From Archangium violaceum Cb vi76 (GTDB lineage Bacteria; Myxococcota; Myxococcia; Myxococcales; Myxococcaceae), in NCBI RefSeq assembly GCF_000733295.1, contig NZ_JPMI01000394.1:50545-114544 (forward strand): DNA of 64,000 bases, written 5' to 3'. Shown piece after piece: positions 37,037 through 46,121 of this stretch. The notes under the pieces are model-generated. The model saw nothing but the letters and a program-made list of their open reading frames with translations, made no database searches and was not told the DNA's origin. Position 1 is the first letter of the stretch, and each line of letters opens with the position of its first letter. The position numbers were made by a program, and so were the translations under genes.

Positions 37037-38248
37037 TCAGAAGGCCACGGGCAGCTGCTGCAGGCCGTTGACGAGGATGCCGTCGCGCCAGCGCAGCCGG
37101 GCTGGGTCTTCCGCGAAGCGCAGCCGGGGCATCCGCTCCAGCAGCAGGTTGATGGCGATGGTGCCCTCGAGCCGGGCCAGGGGCGCGCCCAGGCAGAAGT
37201 GGATGCCGAAGCCGAAGGCGATGTGCCGGTTGGGCTCGCGGGTGATGTCGAAGCGCTCCGGCTCGGGGAAGTGCTCGGGGTCATGGTCGGCCGCCAGCAG
37301 CGAGGCCACCACGCTCTCGCCGGCGGGAATCACCTGGCCGCGGAACTCGAGCTCCTCCGTGGCCCAGCGCTGGGTGCTGGTCTCCACCGGGCCGCGGAAG
37401 CGCAGCATCTCCTCCACCGCGGAGTCGATGAGGGCGGGGTTGGCGCGCAGCCGCTCCAGCTGCTCCGGGTGGTTGAGCAGCGCCCAGACGCCATTGCCGA
37501 TGAGGTTCACCGTCGTCTCGTGGCCCGCCACCAGCAGCAGGAAGAGCATGCTGATGAGCTCGGCGGGCGTGAGCCGGTCTCCCTGCTCCTCCACCGCCAG
37601 CAGGGCGCTGAGCAGATCATCCCGAGGCTCGGTCCGGCGCCTGGCCATCATGCCCTGGAAGTACTGGGCGAACTGCATGCCGGCCTTGCGGATGTTCTCC
37701 ATGTTCCCATCCAGGGGCGGGTTGACGACGATGTTCGTCCACTCGCGGAACTGGTCCTGGTCCTCCTGGGGCACGCCGAGCATCTCGGCGATGACCGTCA
37801 CCGGCAGGGGGAAGGCGTAGGCGTCGAGCAGGTCCATGGAGCCCTTGGCCTGCACGGCGTCCAGCAGGCGTTGGGAGATGGCGGTGATGCGCGGGCGCAG
37901 TTCCTCGACGCGGCGCGGGGTGAAGGCCTTGGACACCAGCGTGCGCAGGCGCGTGTGATCCGGCGGATCCGCCGAGAGCATGTGCTGGTTGAAGACCGCG
38001 TTCTCGCCAACGCGATTCTGCCTGGCCGGCGAGTTTTCGGGCAGCTTGCGGATGTCCTTGGTGAAGCGCGGGTCGCGCATCAGCTCCACCGCGTCCTTGT
38101 AGCGGGTCGCCACCCAGATGGGGTGCTTGTAGTAGGGGTCGATCAGCCGGACGAAGGGGGCTTCCTGCCGCATGCGGGCGTAGACGGGCAGGGGGTTGGC
38201 GCGCGTCTCCGGCGCCCACAGGTCGTGACGGTTGGTGCTCGAGCTCAA
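37037..38248 (-). CDS. Cytochrome P450
   Basis: 403 residues from the TTG at 38248, chosen because GGAGAG lies 6 bp before it and the length matches soluble bacterial P450s; an upstream ATG at 38344 has no ribosome site. Family motifs: I-helix AGHETT (about 240), K-helix EEMLR (ExxR), and the heme loop FGFGIHFCLGAPLARLE with the ligand Cys at about 352. The N-terminal NPLPVYARMRQEAPF fits CYP107-like enzymes. It would hydroxylate a hydrophobic or secondary-metabolite substrate, with electrons from a ferredoxin system not seen here. No biosynthetic cluster surrounds it, so it is not tied to a product. Confidence 0.95.
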   Translation of the reverse strand: MSSSTNRHDLWAPETRANPLPVYARMRQEAPFVRLIDPYYKHPIWVATRYKDAVELMRDPRFTKDIRKLPENSPARQNRVGENAVFNQHMLSADPPDHTRLRTLVSKAFTPRRVEELRPRITAISQRLLDAVQAKGSMDLLDAYAFPLPVTVIAEMLGVPQEDQDQFREWTNIVVNPPLDGNMENIRKAGMQFAQYFQGMMARRRTEPRDDLLSALLAVEEQGDRLTPAELISMLFLLLVAGHETTVNLIGNGVWALLNHPEQLERLRANPALIDSAVEEMLRFRGPVETSTQRWATEELEFRGQVIPAGESVVASLLAADHDPEHFPEPERFDITREPNRHIAFGFGIHFCLGAPLARLEGTIAINLLLERMPRLRFAEDPARLRWRDGILVNGLQQLPVAF

Positions 38249-38528
38249 GCGTGACTCTCCAGGGGTGAAGCGGATGGGGGCCGGCCCGCTCCCATCCGGG
38301 GAGCTCCCTGGATATCGCCTGTCGGGGTGCCGTGCTCGGGTCATGAGGGGGGGCGCTGGAAGGAGATGATGGGTGCTCGACGCGGGGCGGCCCGGGGCAG
38401 AGTGCCCCCGTGGGGCAGAATGTCCCGGCCCGGCTCCCGGACGGATGGCTCTCGTGAGAGGGGGGAGCCCGTTGGCACGGACCCTGCTTGAGGAGGGAGT
38501 TCCCTCTCCGCCTGGGTGGTGTGCCGTG

Positions 38529-38978
38529 ATGTCTTCCCCTCCCTCGGAACCCCACCCGCCGCGCATCCTGCTGGCCGAGGACGATACCGAGTTGCGCTCG
38601 CTCCTGACGTTGACCCTGGCGAGGGCGGGTTACGGGGTGGTCGCGCTGGAGGATGGCTTCGAGCTGTCCGACTACGTGTCGCTGACGCAGGTGTGTGGCG
38701 GTCCGCTGCTGCCGCCGGATCTCATCCTGTCGGATGTGCGGATGCCGGGGCTCACCGGGCTGGACGTGCTCACCCGGGCGCAGGCGGCCGGGCTGTTCTG
38801 CCCGGTGGTCCTCCTGTCGGCCTTCGTGGATGACGCGACGCGTGAGGCCGCGCGGCGGTTGGGGGTGAGAGCCTTCCTGGACAAGCCGGTGGACCTTCAG
38901 GTCCTGACGGACACCGTGCGCCGGGAGATTTCCACGTCCCAGGGCCCGGGGCCCGGGACGCGCGAGGTCCAGTCATGA
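38529..38978 (+). CDS. Single-domain response regulator
   Basis: 149 residues from ATG 38529. A receiver domain alone: acidic pair Asp18/Asp19 (AEDDT), phospho-acceptor Asp69 in LILSDVRMPGLTG, switch Ser in LLSAF and Lys in LDKPV. About 20 extra residues follow the domain, and there is no DNA-binding output. It would act by binding a partner, as CheY/DivK-type regulators do. No histidine kinase is nearby. It is divergent from the P450 gene (280-bp gap) and 59 bp upstream of the multiheme cytochrome gene, so it may share a transcript with it. Confidence 0.93.
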   Translation: MSSPPSEPHPPRILLAEDDTELRSLLTLTLARAGYGVVALEDGFELSDYVSLTQVCGGPLLPPDLILSDVRMPGLTGLDVLTRAQAAGLFCPVVLLSAFVDDATREAARRLGVRAFLDKPVDLQVLTDTVRREISTSQGPGPGTREVQS

Positions 38979-39037
38979 TGAAGAGCCTGCCGGGTGGTAC
39001 GGCCCCTCCGCGGGAAACGCACGGTTGAGACAGGTCT

Positions 39038-41125
39038 ATGTCCCGCTCCCGTACACTCGTCCTCGCGGTCGCCGTCCTCCTCGTGTTGGCGGGTGGGGCT
39101 GTCCTCTGGCGCCCGGCCACGCCGGACGCTCCGCCCGCCGCGCCATCCCCCGCCACTGCTCCGAAGGAGACGGCCGTGCGTGCCGCTCCGGCCGCGGCGC
39201 CGCTGGCCCCTCCGCCCGGGAGGAAGGTGACGGCGGAGCTGCTGCCTCCGCCTCCTGGCTACGTGGGCTCGGAGAAGTGCGGCGAGTGCCATGACGGCGA
39301 GCACGCCGCGTGGCGCGAGGACTGGCATGCCCGTGCGCTCTCGGAGGCCACCGCGGAGTACGTGGTCGGCGACTTCGACAACGCCCACTACAAGGGGGAC
39401 TCCAGCGAGGCGTGGATGATTTCCCAGGACGCGCACTACGCCATGCGCACGAAGGGGCCGGGTGGCGCGCTCGACGCGTATCCGGTGAACTGGGTGGTGG
39501 GCGGCAAGCGGATGCAGGACCCCGTCACGGTGATGCCGGACGGGCGCTGGCAGGTGCTGCCCATCTACTACCACGTCACCGGCAAGGGCGAGTGGGTGGA
39601 CTACTCCGAGTCCAAGCAGGGCGTGCTGACGCCGGACCATCCCTTCTTCTGGGCCAACTGGCAGCGCAACAGCCAGCACTCGTGCCTGGACTGCCACGTC
39701 ACCGGCCTCAACACGCGCTACGACCGGGGCAGCCACGAGTGGAGCACCGGCTTCGCGGACGCGGGAGTGGCCTGCGAGAGCTGCCACGGCCCCGGTGCGC
39801 GCCACGTGGAGACGCAGCTCACCCGGGACATCATCCAGCCGTCGAAGCTTCCGCCCCAGCAGGCGCTGGCCGTGTGCGCGCAGTGCCACGGGCCGCACCG
39901 CACGCTCTTCCCGCTGCTGGATGCGGCGCACCGGTATCAGCCGGGCAAGCGCTACGAGGACTACTACATGCCCATGGTGGTGCTGCTGGGCAACCAGCGC
40001 TCCGGCGACTTCTTCGAGGACGGGCGCCCGAAGACGTCCAGCTTCGAGTACCAGGCCCTCACCCAGTCGCGCTGCTACCTGCGGGGCGGCGCCACGTGCC
40101 TCACCTGCCACACCGCTCCCCACGCGGAGCACGCGGACAATGAAATCAAACAGCCCAAGCACCTCGCGAAGGGCGTGACGGTGGGCTCGGCGAGCTGTCA
40201 GGGCTGCCATGCGAAGGAGGTCGCCGAGGGCTCCCGGCACACGCACCACACCTCGGCCGAGGCGCGGGACTGCGTGGCCTGCCACATGCCGCCGACGGTG
40301 TCGGGCGTGTTGGATCACTTCGCGGACCACGCCATCGACGTGCCGGTGCCGCGCAACACGGTGAAGCACGACATCCCCAACGCGTGCAACGCGTGCCACA
40401 CACACGAGAAGGCCTCGCCCGAGGCGATGGCGGAGTCGCTGGAGAAGTGGTGGCCCCACGCGAAGCAGCGGCAGGCGCGGCGCATGCGGCTGGCGGATGC
40501 CATCGCGGTGAAGACGGCGGCGGACAGCCGCGGGCCGCTGGAGCAGGTGCTGGCGGACAGGAAGGAGGCGCCGGCCCTGCGCGGCGTGGCGGCCCAGTTG
40601 CTGGCCCAGCGCTTCCGCGAGGAGGCGGTGCCCGCGTTGAAGGCGGCGCTCGCCACGGCCACGGAGCCGGGCCTGCGCTCGGACCTCGCCGAGGCGTTGT
40701 CGCTGACGGGCACGCGCGACGTGGCGGACGTGCTCGCCCCGTTGCTGAAGGACAAGTCGCTCTGGGTGCGGCAGGCCGCCGCCATTCCGCTCGCGTTCAC
40801 GGGAGATCCGCGAGGCGTGTCGGCGCTGGAGACGCTGGCACACCAGCCCGAGTCGGAGGGGCTGACGATGCCCCACGTGATGCTCGGCCAGCTGGCGCTG
40901 CGCCGGGGGGACCTGGCCACCGGTGTCCAGGAGTTGGAGCGCTCCCTGGACATGCAGCCGTACAACGCCGAGGTGCTGGTGGTGCTGGCCGACGTCTACG
41001 CGCGCCAGGGGGACCTGCCGCGGGCGAAGGAGCGGCTGGAGGAGGCGTTGCGGTTCGACTCGCGGCACCGGGGCGCCCGGCAGCGGCTGGAGTTCCTGAG
41101 GCGGGGGAGGGGCCCGGGCCGGTGA
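39038..41125 (+). CDS. Octaheme c-type cytochrome with HEAT/TPR tail
   Basis: 695 residues. An uncleaved or cleaved signal anchor (about 8-25) and a Pro/Ala linker precede eight CxxCH heme motifs, their first Cys at about 81, 216, 246, 280, 354, 387, 412 and 450. Further His residues (HADH, HHTS) could be distal ligands. After about residue 490 the protein turns into HEAT-like helical repeats (VLADRKEAPALRGVAAQLL, then EALSLTGTRDVADVL) and ends in TPRs (about 620-690). It would be a periplasmic electron carrier or reductase on a protein-binding scaffold. It belongs to the doubled-CxxCH/c554-like group; electron donor and acceptor are unknown. A fused MFS/spermidine-synthase gene follows by 66 bp. 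Confidence 0.93.
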   Translation: MSRSRTLVLAVAVLLVLAGGAVLWRPATPDAPPAAPSPATAPKETAVRAAPAAAPLAPPPGRKVTAELLPPPPGYVGSEKCGECHDGEHAAWREDWHARALSEATAEYVVGDFDNAHYKGDSSEAWMISQDAHYAMRTKGPGGALDAYPVNWVVGGKRMQDPVTVMPDGRWQVLPIYYHVTGKGEWVDYSESKQGVLTPDHPFFWANWQRNSQHSCLDCHVTGLNTRYDRGSHEWSTGFADAGVACESCHGPGARHVETQLTRDIIQPSKLPPQQALAVCAQCHGPHRTLFPLLDAAHRYQPGKRYEDYYMPMVVLLGNQRSGDFFEDGRPKTSSFEYQALTQSRCYLRGGATCLTCHTAPHAEHADNEIKQPKHLAKGVTVGSASCQGCHAKEVAEGSRHTHHTSAEARDCVACHMPPTVSGVLDHFADHAIDVPVPRNTVKHDIPNACNACHTHEKASPEAMAESLEKWWPHAKQRQARRMRLADAIAVKTAADSRGPLEQVLADRKEAPALRGVAAQLLAQRFREEAVPALKAALATATEPGLRSDLAEALSLTGTRDVADVLAPLLKDKSLWVRQAAAIPLAFTGDPRGVSALETLAHQPESEGLTMPHVMLGQLALRRGDLATGVQELERSLDMQPYNAEVLVVLADVYARQGDLPRAKERLEEALRFDSRHRGARQRLEFLRRGRGPGR

Positions 41126-41191
41126 GCCCGCCCGCCGGGTGAGCGGACGGACCGGCGGAGCGGCGGGAGTCGGGGTAGAGTCGCACCTCCC

Positions 41192-43789
41192 GTGAATCGC
41201 ATCTCCGCCAGGGTATTCGCCGCCGTGGGTCTGCTCTTCGTCGCCTCGGGCATGAGCGGGCTCGTCTTCGAGGTCATCTGGGTCCGCTACCTGACGCTGG
41301 TGGTGGGCCACACCACGTTCGCCGCGAGCCTGGTGGTGTCCGCCTTCCTGGCGGGGCTCGTGCTGGGCAGCCTGGGGTGGGGGCGGGTCGCGGACAGGCT
41401 GAAGCATCCGCTGCTGGCGTACGGGTTGTTGGAGGTGGCCACGGGCGTGCTCGCGCTGGGCATCACCCGGGTGTTGGCCTCGCTGCCCGAGTGGCTCTCC
41501 GCGCTGGGGCTGCCGGGTGGAGGGCCGTTGCCGGTGCGCGGGGTGCTGGCCTTCCTGCTGGTGCTGCCGCCCACCTTCGTCATGGGGGGCACGCTGCCGG
41601 TGCTCATGCGCTTCGTGGCGCGTGAGCTGGAGGGCCTGGGGCGCTCCTTCGGGGTGCTGTACTCGCTCAACACGCTGGGCGCGGCGCTCGGCTGCGGGCT
41701 GGCGGGCTTCTACCTCATCGGCGCGGTGGGGCTGTGGCGCACGGCGGCGATCGCCGCGGGGCTCAACGTGCTCGTGGGGCTCGGGGTGGTGCTCCTGCAC
41801 CTGTGGCTGCGCCCCGAGCCGCTCTCCACCCCCACGCCCGCGGCGCCCGAGGCTCCGCAGGGTGGGGCCTCGGCCTTCCAGGGCTCGCGCCGCACGCTGC
41901 TCGTCGCGGCCTTCGCGCTGTGCGGCTTCGCGTCCATCTCCTACGAGGTGCTCTGGTTCCGCTTGCTGTCCACCTCGTTGGACTCCACCACGTATGCCTT
42001 CACCATCCTCCTGGTGACGTTCCTGCTGGGGCTCGTGGTGGGAGGGTTCGTGTACTCGCTGAAGCTGGCCGGGCGGGTGAGGGACCTGGAGCTCTTCGTC
42101 ACCGTGGAGTCGTTGCTCGCCTTCGCGGGCCTGCTGTCCATGGCGCTGCTGGGCATGTCTCGCCCGGTGAGCCAGTTGCTGGCCGGCCTGGTGGGCGGCT
42201 GGGGCCCCAACGCCGTGTACGTGGGCATGCTGTTGCACGCGGCGCTCGTCATCCTCGTGCCCGCCTCGCTCATCGGCGTCATCTTCCCGCTGCTGGTGCA
42301 GCTCACCACGCGGCACGTGGCGAACGCGGCCAGCAACGTGGGCCTGCTGTACTCGGTGAATACGCTGGGCGGCATCGTGGGCTCGCTGGCGGTGGGCTTC
42401 GTGCTGGTGCCGGCGATGGGCACGCAGTGGACGTTCATCCTGGTGTGCGCGCTCAACATGGCGCTGGCGCTCGGGGTGCAGGCGCTGGACACGGAGGCGC
42501 AGCCGCGTGCCCGACGGAGCATGTGGGCGGGGGCGGCGCTGCTCGGGGTGGCGGTGGTGATGGTGCCGGGGGATTTGCTGGTGCGCGCCTTCGCCGACCA
42601 CGTGGACTCCCGGGTGCGCTTCGTGCGCGAGGGCGTGGACGGAGCGCTGGCGGTGCTCGAGTACGACAGCGAGTCGGTGTGTGACTCGGGGCTGTACGCG
42701 TGTGGCCCGGGGTGCCGGGAGAAGGGCTTCCGCCACCAGCAGTTGCTGTTCGGCTCGGTGTCGTACGCGAACACGGCGCTGCCGAGGAAGCGCTACATGG
42801 CCACGCTGGCGCACCTGCCCATGCTGCTGCACCCGGAGCCGAAGGAGGTGCTGCAGGTGTGCTTCGGCACGGGCAGCACCGCGGGCTCGTTCGCGAGCCA
42901 CCCGGGCCTGCGCTCGCTCACCATCGTGGACACGAATCCGGATGTGCTGGCCGCGGCGCCCCACTTCGCCGAGCACAACCATGGCGCGGCGGAGGATCCG
43001 CGCACGCACGTGGTGTTCGACGATGGGAGGCACTTCCTGCTGGCCTCCCAGGGCCGCTACGACGTCATCTCCTTCGAGCCGCCGCCGCCGCGCTCGGCGG
43101 GCGTGGTGGGGCTCTACACCACGGAGTTCTACCGGGAGGTGAAGCAGCGGCTGACGCCGGGAGGCGTGCTGGCGCAGTGGATTCCCTTGCAGCAGCAGCC
43201 GGACAACCTGACGCGGGGCATGGTGGCCTCGCTGCTGGAGGCCTTCTCCGAGGTGACGCTGTGGATTCCCTCGGACTACGAGGCGGTGCTGGTGGCGGCG
43301 GACCGGCCGCTGGGGGTGGACGTGGCGGGCTGGGAGACGCGGTGGGCGCAGGCGTCGGTGGCACGCTCGCTGGCGGACGTGGGCTTCACCTCGCCGTATG
43401 GCCTCATGGGCACGTACGTGGCGGGCACGGAGGCGCTGAAGCGTTGGACGCGGGGTTATGCCTCGGTGACGGATGATCACCCGGCGGTGGAGTACTTCCT
43501 CTTCAACGCGGACAAGCCGTTCGACCCGGAGGCACTGCTCGCGATGGCGGAGCGGCCCACGGTGGTGCGTGGAGAGGGATTGGACGGGGTGCGGCTCGCG
43601 CGCGAGCTGGAGGCCAACCGGCGGGTGTTGGAGTCCACGCGCCTCAAGCGGGGAGGGGAGTGGGACGCGGCGCGGGCGCGGGTGGAGGAGGCTCGCGCGC
43701 AGGTGGGCAACAACGCCTTTCTGTCCTTCCTGCTGGACCTGGAGCTGGACTGCCTGCGGCCCGCGGGGGCACTGACGAGCCGTCAGTAG
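41192..43789 (+). CDS. Fused MFS-type transporter/spermidine-synthase-like protein
   Basis: 865 residues from the GTG at 41192. About eleven to twelve hydrophobic segments (about 10-445) resemble MFS helices, including SGLVFEVIWVRYLTLVVGH and an internal repeat near 230-260. The C-terminal half from about 490 is a spermidine-synthase fold: VCFGTGSTAGSF (SAM-binding loop), IVDTNPDVLAAAP, DDGRHFLLAS and FEPPPP, with a catalytic-region Tyr/Asp set partly altered. Such fusions occur in myxobacteria and their polyamine activity is not proven. It follows the octaheme cytochrome and probably shares its transcript, hinting at a joint periplasmic role. Its end overlaps the convergent gene by 7 bp. Confidence 0.9.
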   Translation: MNRISARVFAAVGLLFVASGMSGLVFEVIWVRYLTLVVGHTTFAASLVVSAFLAGLVLGSLGWGRVADRLKHPLLAYGLLEVATGVLALGITRVLASLPEWLSALGLPGGGPLPVRGVLAFLLVLPPTFVMGGTLPVLMRFVARELEGLGRSFGVLYSLNTLGAALGCGLAGFYLIGAVGLWRTAAIAAGLNVLVGLGVVLLHLWLRPEPLSTPTPAAPEAPQGGASAFQGSRRTLLVAAFALCGFASISYEVLWFRLLSTSLDSTTYAFTILLVTFLLGLVVGGFVYSLKLAGRVRDLELFVTVESLLAFAGLLSMALLGMSRPVSQLLAGLVGGWGPNAVYVGMLLHAALVILVPASLIGVIFPLLVQLTTRHVANAASNVGLLYSVNTLGGIVGSLAVGFVLVPAMGTQWTFILVCALNMALALGVQALDTEAQPRARRSMWAGAALLGVAVVMVPGDLLVRAFADHVDSRVRFVREGVDGALAVLEYDSESVCDSGLYACGPGCREKGFRHQQLLFGSVSYANTALPRKRYMATLAHLPMLLHPEPKEVLQVCFGTGSTAGSFASHPGLRSLTIVDTNPDVLAAAPHFAEHNHGAAEDPRTHVVFDDGRHFLLASQGRYDVISFEPPPPRSAGVVGLYTTEFYREVKQRLTPGGVLAQWIPLQQQPDNLTRGMVASLLEAFSEVTLWIPSDYEAVLVAADRPLGVDVAGWETRWAQASVARSLADVGFTSPYGLMGTYVAGTEALKRWTRGYASVTDDHPAVEYFLFNADKPFDPEALLAMAERPTVVRGEGLDGVRLARELEANRRVLESTRLKRGGEWDAARARVEEARAQVGNNAFLSFLLDLELDCLRPAGALTSRQ

Positions 43790-44394
43790 ACGATGAAGTC
43801 GAGCTGCTCGAGGACGGATTTGAGTTCTTCGGGAGTGGTCCCGAACCGCTCCGCGACTGACGGGGCGTGATAGGTCAAAGCCACGGTGGAGGGAGGCTCG
43901 GTGGAGAGGTGTTCCACGATGACACTGCCAAATCGCCCTGGCCATTTGACGCGATTCAACTCCGGACTTCTTCCAATGGGGTCCAGGAAGGTGAAGCAGG
44001 GCCATGGCGGCAGGCGCAGGGTGCGCATGTCGCAACCATGGAAGCGGCAGTAGTTCAGGCGGGCTTCGGTGAAGTCACAGTCCTCGATGCCGCCGTTCTC
44101 CCAACCTGCTCGGTCGGGGAACCGGAGTCCGAAGTCACTGCCCGTCTGGCGCCCGGTGAACCGGCAGCCTTTCAAAAAGGCCATCGACCAATCCAGGTTC
44201 TTCAGTTCCTGCTTCACTTGAATGGTGCAGCCGATGAAGCGGGAAGGACAGATGAGCAGCCTCCGGGTCGGCACACGGATGACTACCGTGCAGCGCTGGA
44301 GGGTCAGGTTCGAACCGAGGTAGTACAAGCCATCTTTGTCGGCTAGCTCCAGTTCTTCCCCCGCCAGCTCGCGGTTTTCGTAGATGATGTTCAT
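43783..44394 (-). CDS. Probable immunity protein for the adjacent toxin, pentapeptide-like
   Basis: 203 residues, soluble, no signal peptide. The middle carries short, loosely repeated segments (LQRCTVVIRV, FIGCTIQVKQ, FLKGCRFTGR, IEDCDFTEARLNYCRFHGCDM) like a degenerate pentapeptide/right-handed beta-helix. It lies 17 bp after the SitA-like toxin gene on the same strand, the position of the sitI immunity gene in Myxococcus. It would be cytoplasmic and neutralise the toxin; this is inference from order and fold type. Confidence 0.75.
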   Translation of the reverse strand: MNIIYENRELAGEELELADKDGLYYLGSNLTLQRCTVVIRVPTRRLLICPSRFIGCTIQVKQELKNLDWSMAFLKGCRFTGRQTGSDFGLRFPDRAGWENGGIEDCDFTEARLNYCRFHGCDMRTLRLPPWPCFTFLDPIGRSPELNRVKWPGRFGSVIVEHLSTEPPSTVALTYHAPSVAERFGTTPEELKSVLEQLDFIVY

Positions 44395-44411
44395 GCACCC
44401 ATCTTCTCCTG

Positions 44412-46031
44412 TCAGAAGAAGATCATGCGGAAGAAGACGTCGGACATTCGCCGTCCGTGGCGCCCGAAATTCTCGGCTGATCCGGCGAGCAACTCATAGT
44501 GATACTCCTTTCCCATGGGATTGGTGACATCTACTCCTTGGGGATTCCATTGCAGATGGTTGAACAAGCGCTTCATTTGCCTCTCGACCCAACGCCCACG
44601 AGCCTGTCCCTCGAGCCGGGATGCCTGAAAGAAGTCGCCCGCATTGCGAGCTTCATTGATGGCGATTCTCTCTTGGTTCGTGAGGTCGCCTGGCCCCCAT
44701 TGCTTCGCCAGTCGATTGGCTGCGGCCTGGAGCTCGTCGCCCAGCGGATCCTCCGCCGGGATGTCCTTGGGTGACCGGCCGCGCGGCAGGTGCCAGCGCT
44801 GGCCATTGCCGAGCACCACCTGCTGATTGCCACCCCGGTGCCGCAGGACGGTGGTGACGAAGTTCCCCCCAGGCGCCAGACCGGCCGCGCTCGCCGAACC
44901 GTTATGGCTGAGCATCGCCATCGCGAGAGCTCCCTCGGGAGTGGCCACCACCGTCTCCACTGCCTCCACCGCGACGGCGAGCGCGTCCTCTCTGGCTACC
45001 CCTATTCCGCGTACCTGCAAGCCGCCCAGGACCGCGGCTCCGCCCTGCGCCTCCCACTGTGCCCCCGCCGCGCTGTACCCCGGCATGGAGCGCACCCGCG
45101 CCGCAATCTCCCCCAGCGTGCGCCCCGTCAATGCCCCGACCGCGAGCATCATCGTCCGGGCCGCGTCCTTTCCCAGAACCTTGGCGAACTGCTCACCTGC
45201 CTCGCGCAGCTCATCGAAAGTGGTGGCCTGATGGGCCTGGGTGGCCAGACGTGCCCAGCCGTCCATCAACCCCCACACCGTGTCCACGCCCAGCCATGCC
45301 ACCAGAATCACGGACAGGCCCGCGGCGAGTGCTTTCGTGGTCGGTTCGGGCACGAGCCACAACGCCAAGTACAAACTCACGGTCCACAAACACGTGGCCA
45401 CCAGCACGCGTGGATTCAGCTCCCGTCCCAGGGCCTCGAGCGTTTCATCCAGTACCGAGCCGAAGGAAAGCGCGAGCGCCAGCGTGCGCCGGTCATCCGT
45501 GCGCAGGTAGGGCCCGTCGTCGAACAGGTGCAGACAGTCACCCCCACCCCGCCTCGCGCACCACTGCACGTACCTGCTCCGCAGGGCCTCGTCCGCTTCG
45601 GGAATGAGGCGGTTGTTCTCATCCTGGGGCACCAGCGTGAGGACGCGATCCTTGTACACCTCGGCCAGCCACACGCCCTCCAGTTGCTGCCACTCCACCT
45701 GTTGCTCCACCTGTCCCTTCAGCAGCTCGCGTGCGGCCTCCTGGGGCGTCTTCTTCCCCACCCGCACTTCGCGGACGAGCCGCTGGAAGGATCGCTGGAA
45801 CTCGGCCCTGCCGATGGACACGGGCCGTGTCGTCACATGGCCCGGCTCGAGTACCACCACCTCGTACACGGTGGTGCCTGTGGGGCCGGAATCCCGGGCA
45901 GGTGTGGACGCCGGAGGGGGCGCATGGCCCGTGGCGCACGCGGTGAAGAGGAAGAGGAGAATCAGTACCTGACCGGCCAACCCGGGGCGCGGCCGCACCC
46001 CCGAGGACGGTTCAGTGAAACGAGTGGACAT
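44412..46031 (-). CDS. SitA-like lipoprotein polymorphic toxin
   Basis: 539 residues. Hydrophobic signal with lipobox FTAC (Cys32). A conserved delivery region (TVYEVVVLEPGHVTTRPV, then FQRSFQRLVREVRVGKKTP) is followed by two hydrophobic helices (about 205-255). The middle has the SitA-type stretch SMPGYSAAGAQWEAQGGAA and VREGIG-like strands. A variable C-terminal toxin domain (about 420-539) ends GKEYHYELLAGSAENFGRHG, then RRMSDVFFRM, like the tails of SitA5-family toxins. SitA lipoproteins are passed between cells by TraA/TraB-dependent outer-membrane exchange and kill non-kin. An immunity-type gene follows; no sitB helper is present. Confidence 0.8.
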   Translation of the reverse strand: MSTRFTEPSSGVRPRPGLAGQVLILLFLFTACATGHAPPPASTPARDSGPTGTTVYEVVVLEPGHVTTRPVSIGRAEFQRSFQRLVREVRVGKKTPQEAARELLKGQVEQQVEWQQLEGVWLAEVYKDRVLTLVPQDENNRLIPEADEALRSRYVQWCARRGGGDCLHLFDDGPYLRTDDRRTLALALSFGSVLDETLEALGRELNPRVLVATCLWTVSLYLALWLVPEPTTKALAAGLSVILVAWLGVDTVWGLMDGWARLATQAHQATTFDELREAGEQFAKVLGKDAARTMMLAVGALTGRTLGEIAARVRSMPGYSAAGAQWEAQGGAAVLGGLQVRGIGVAREDALAVAVEAVETVVATPEGALAMAMLSHNGSASAAGLAPGGNFVTTVLRHRGGNQQVVLGNGQRWHLPRGRSPKDIPAEDPLGDELQAAANRLAKQWGPGDLTNQERIAINEARNAGDFFQASRLEGQARGRWVERQMKRLFNHLQWNPQGVDVTNPMGKEYHYELLAGSAENFGRHGRRMSDVFFRMIFF

Positions 46032-46121
46032 GCCGCCTTCCCGGGCGAGCCGCGTGGACGGAAGAACGCGGTCGCTGGACTACACGGGAGCGCGAGCACA
46101 CCCGTCAAGGCCGCCGGGCCG

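Noticed and set aside
38897..44035. A 1712-codon open frame on the minus strand opposite the cytochrome and fused transporter genes
   Set aside because: It is low-complexity His/Arg/Gln-rich, has no family similarity and lies opposite two recognisable genes with heme and SAM motifs.
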